Below, piece after piece: positions 45,763-46,790 of a stretch of 46,790 nt of DNA. The notes beneath the pieces are model-generated. The model was not told where the DNA came from. It saw only the letters and a program-made list of their open reading frames with translations, and did no database searches. Location: the NCBI GenBank assembly GCA_017410505.1, contig JAFQQR010000001.1, positions 1-46,790 of the forward strand, in the 5' to 3' direction. The DNA is from Clostridia bacterium. GTDB lineage: Bacteria; Bacillota; Clostridia; TANB77; CAG-508. A program made the position numbers and the translations under genes. The first letter of the stretch is position 1, and each line of letters begins with the position of its first letter.

Positions 45763-46790
45763 ATGGGCAAAAAATTATTAATAACAGAAAAGCCATCAGT
45801 AGCAATGGAATTTGCAAAAGCTTTAAAAATAAATGCAAGTAGAAAAAATGGATATTTAGAATCAGAAGATTGGATTATAACATGGTGTGTAGGTCACTTA
45901 GTTACAATGAGTTATCCAGATAAATATGATGAAAAATTAAAATTTTGGAGATTAGATACTCTTCCATTTATTCCAAAAGAATGGAAATATGAGATAATTC
46001 CTAACGTTCAAAATCAGTTTAATGTAGTACAAAGTTTAATGCAAAGAGATGATATAGAAGAAATATATAATGCAGGAGACTCTGGAAGAGAAGGAGAATA
46101 TATACAAAGATTAGTGTTGATGATGGCAAATCCAAATCCAAATGCAAAAAAGAAAAGGGTTTGGATAGATTCACAAACAGAAGATGAAATATTAAGAGGA
46201 ATAAGAGAAGCAAAAGATCAATCAGAATATGATAGTTTATCAGATAGCGCTTATTTAAGAGCAAAAGAAGATTATTTAATAGGAATAAATTTTTCCCGAT
46301 TGTTATCAATAATATATGGGAAAAGGGTTGCTAAACAAATAAATGAAGAAAGAGTTTCAATTGCAGTTGGTAGAGTTATGACATGCGTTTTAGGAATGGT
46401 TGTATTAAGAGAAAGAGAAATTAGGAACTTTGTAAAAACAAAATATTATAAAATACAAGGAACATTTGGAAGTGAAGAAGGACAAGTAGAAACTGAATGG
46501 AAAGTAAATGAAAAATCTATACTTTTTGAAAATCCTAAATTATACAATGAAATAGGACTTAAAAAGCTTGAAGATGCAGAAAACTTTATTGACGAAATAA
46601 AAGGAAAAAAAGCGGTTGTAACAGAAATAAAAAAAAGCAAGCAAAAGGAAAATGCACCATTATTATTTAATCTAGCCGAAATACAAAATGAGTGTTCTAA
46701 AAGATTTAAAATAAAGCCTGATGAAACATTGGACGCAATTCAAAATTTGTATGAAAAAAAATTAGTTACATATCCTAGAACTGATGCAAG
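45763..46790 (+). CDS. topB: DNA topoisomerase III, 5' part
   Basis: The first 342 codons of a type IA topoisomerase; the gene runs off the window. The start MGKKLLITEKPSVAMEFAK is the Toprim domain, with GDSGREGEY the acidic site (the usual DPDREGE is replaced). The catalytic tyrosine is in YPRTDA at the very end of the window. The ATG follows AAAGGATG. It relaxes or decatenates DNA. This frame is open at its 3' end only because the window stops. Confidence 0.9.
   Translation, partial: MGKKLLITEKPSVAMEFAKALKINASRKNGYLESEDWIITWCVGHLVTMSYPDKYDEKLKFWRLDTLPFIPKEWKYEIIPNVQNQFNVVQSLMQRDDIEEIYNAGDSGREGEYIQRLVLMMANPNPNAKKKRVWIDSQTEDEILRGIREAKDQSEYDSLSDSAYLRAKEDYLIGINFSRLLSIIYGKRVAKQINEERVSIAVGRVMTCVLGMVVLREREIRNFVKTKYYKIQGTFGSEEGQVETEWKVNEKSILFENPKLYNEIGLKKLEDAENFIDEIKGKKAVVTEIKKSKQKENAPLLFNLAEIQNECSKRFKIKPDETLDAIQNLYEKKLVTYPRTDA

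Overview
The window is AT-rich DNA from a spore-forming member of the Clostridia (low-GC Firmicutes), probably an uncultivated lineage. AGA is the dominant arginine codon, ribosome binding sites are of the AGGAGG type, and the spore genes spoIIID, yabG and veg are present, with yabG next to veg as in Bacillus subtilis. I saw no rRNA, tRNA or CRISPR array.

Layout. 168-6651 holds a patatin-like lipase, a NifS-like cysteine desulfurase, an FAD-dependent dehydrogenase, two GC-richer minus-strand orphan genes with their own promoters, and two hypothetical genes. 6715-25462 holds spoIIID, cut in two by an 18,481-bp element. The element carries a DUF262/HEPN pair, a replication-type winged-helix gene, a MobV oriT and relaxase, a heterodimeric ABC exporter, a zinc-ribbon DUF6076-like gene, an RNase H/winged-helix fusion, an AlbA-type ATP-binding protein, a DUF1186/SEC-C protein, a ComEC-like metallo-hydrolase and, at its right edge, a large serine recombinase. 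25565-46790 holds yabG, veg, rnc, an Elp3-type radical SAM gene, a YitT-type membrane gene, a GGDEF gene, an OGG1-type glycosylase, addB-pgeF-LD-carboxypeptidase-uracil-DNA glycosylase, a GltD-type oxidoreductase, a predicted metallopeptidase, a coiled-coil protein, leuS, an HD-domain gene and the start of topB. Three long inverted-repeat structures of about 170-210 bp lie between genes.

Two results stand out. First, spoIIID is interrupted in the codon for His39. The two halves share the core CAGTACA, and joining them gives an intact 88-residue SpoIIID. This is the arrangement of the sigK skin element, but in spoIIID and on a mobilizable element. The joined circle would carry a 54-bp imperfect palindrome typical of a serine-integrase attP. 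Integration also appears to cut off the recombinase's own 3' tail, which now lies behind the spoIIID 5' half.

Second, six genes here (nifS-like, DUF6076-like, AlbA-type, ComEC-like, addB, gltD-like) are broken by exactly one extra base. In all six the break is an in-frame CGG codon, and skipping its C restores the frame with a glycine codon (GGA five times, GGT once). The reconnected recombinase tail would need a seventh such event. By eye I found only two other in-frame CGG codons in the window, both in the GC-richer orphan genes. I infer that CGG is poorly decoded or unassigned in this organism and acts as a +1 frameshift signal read as glycine. These genes are therefore annotated as single coding regions, not pseudogenes.
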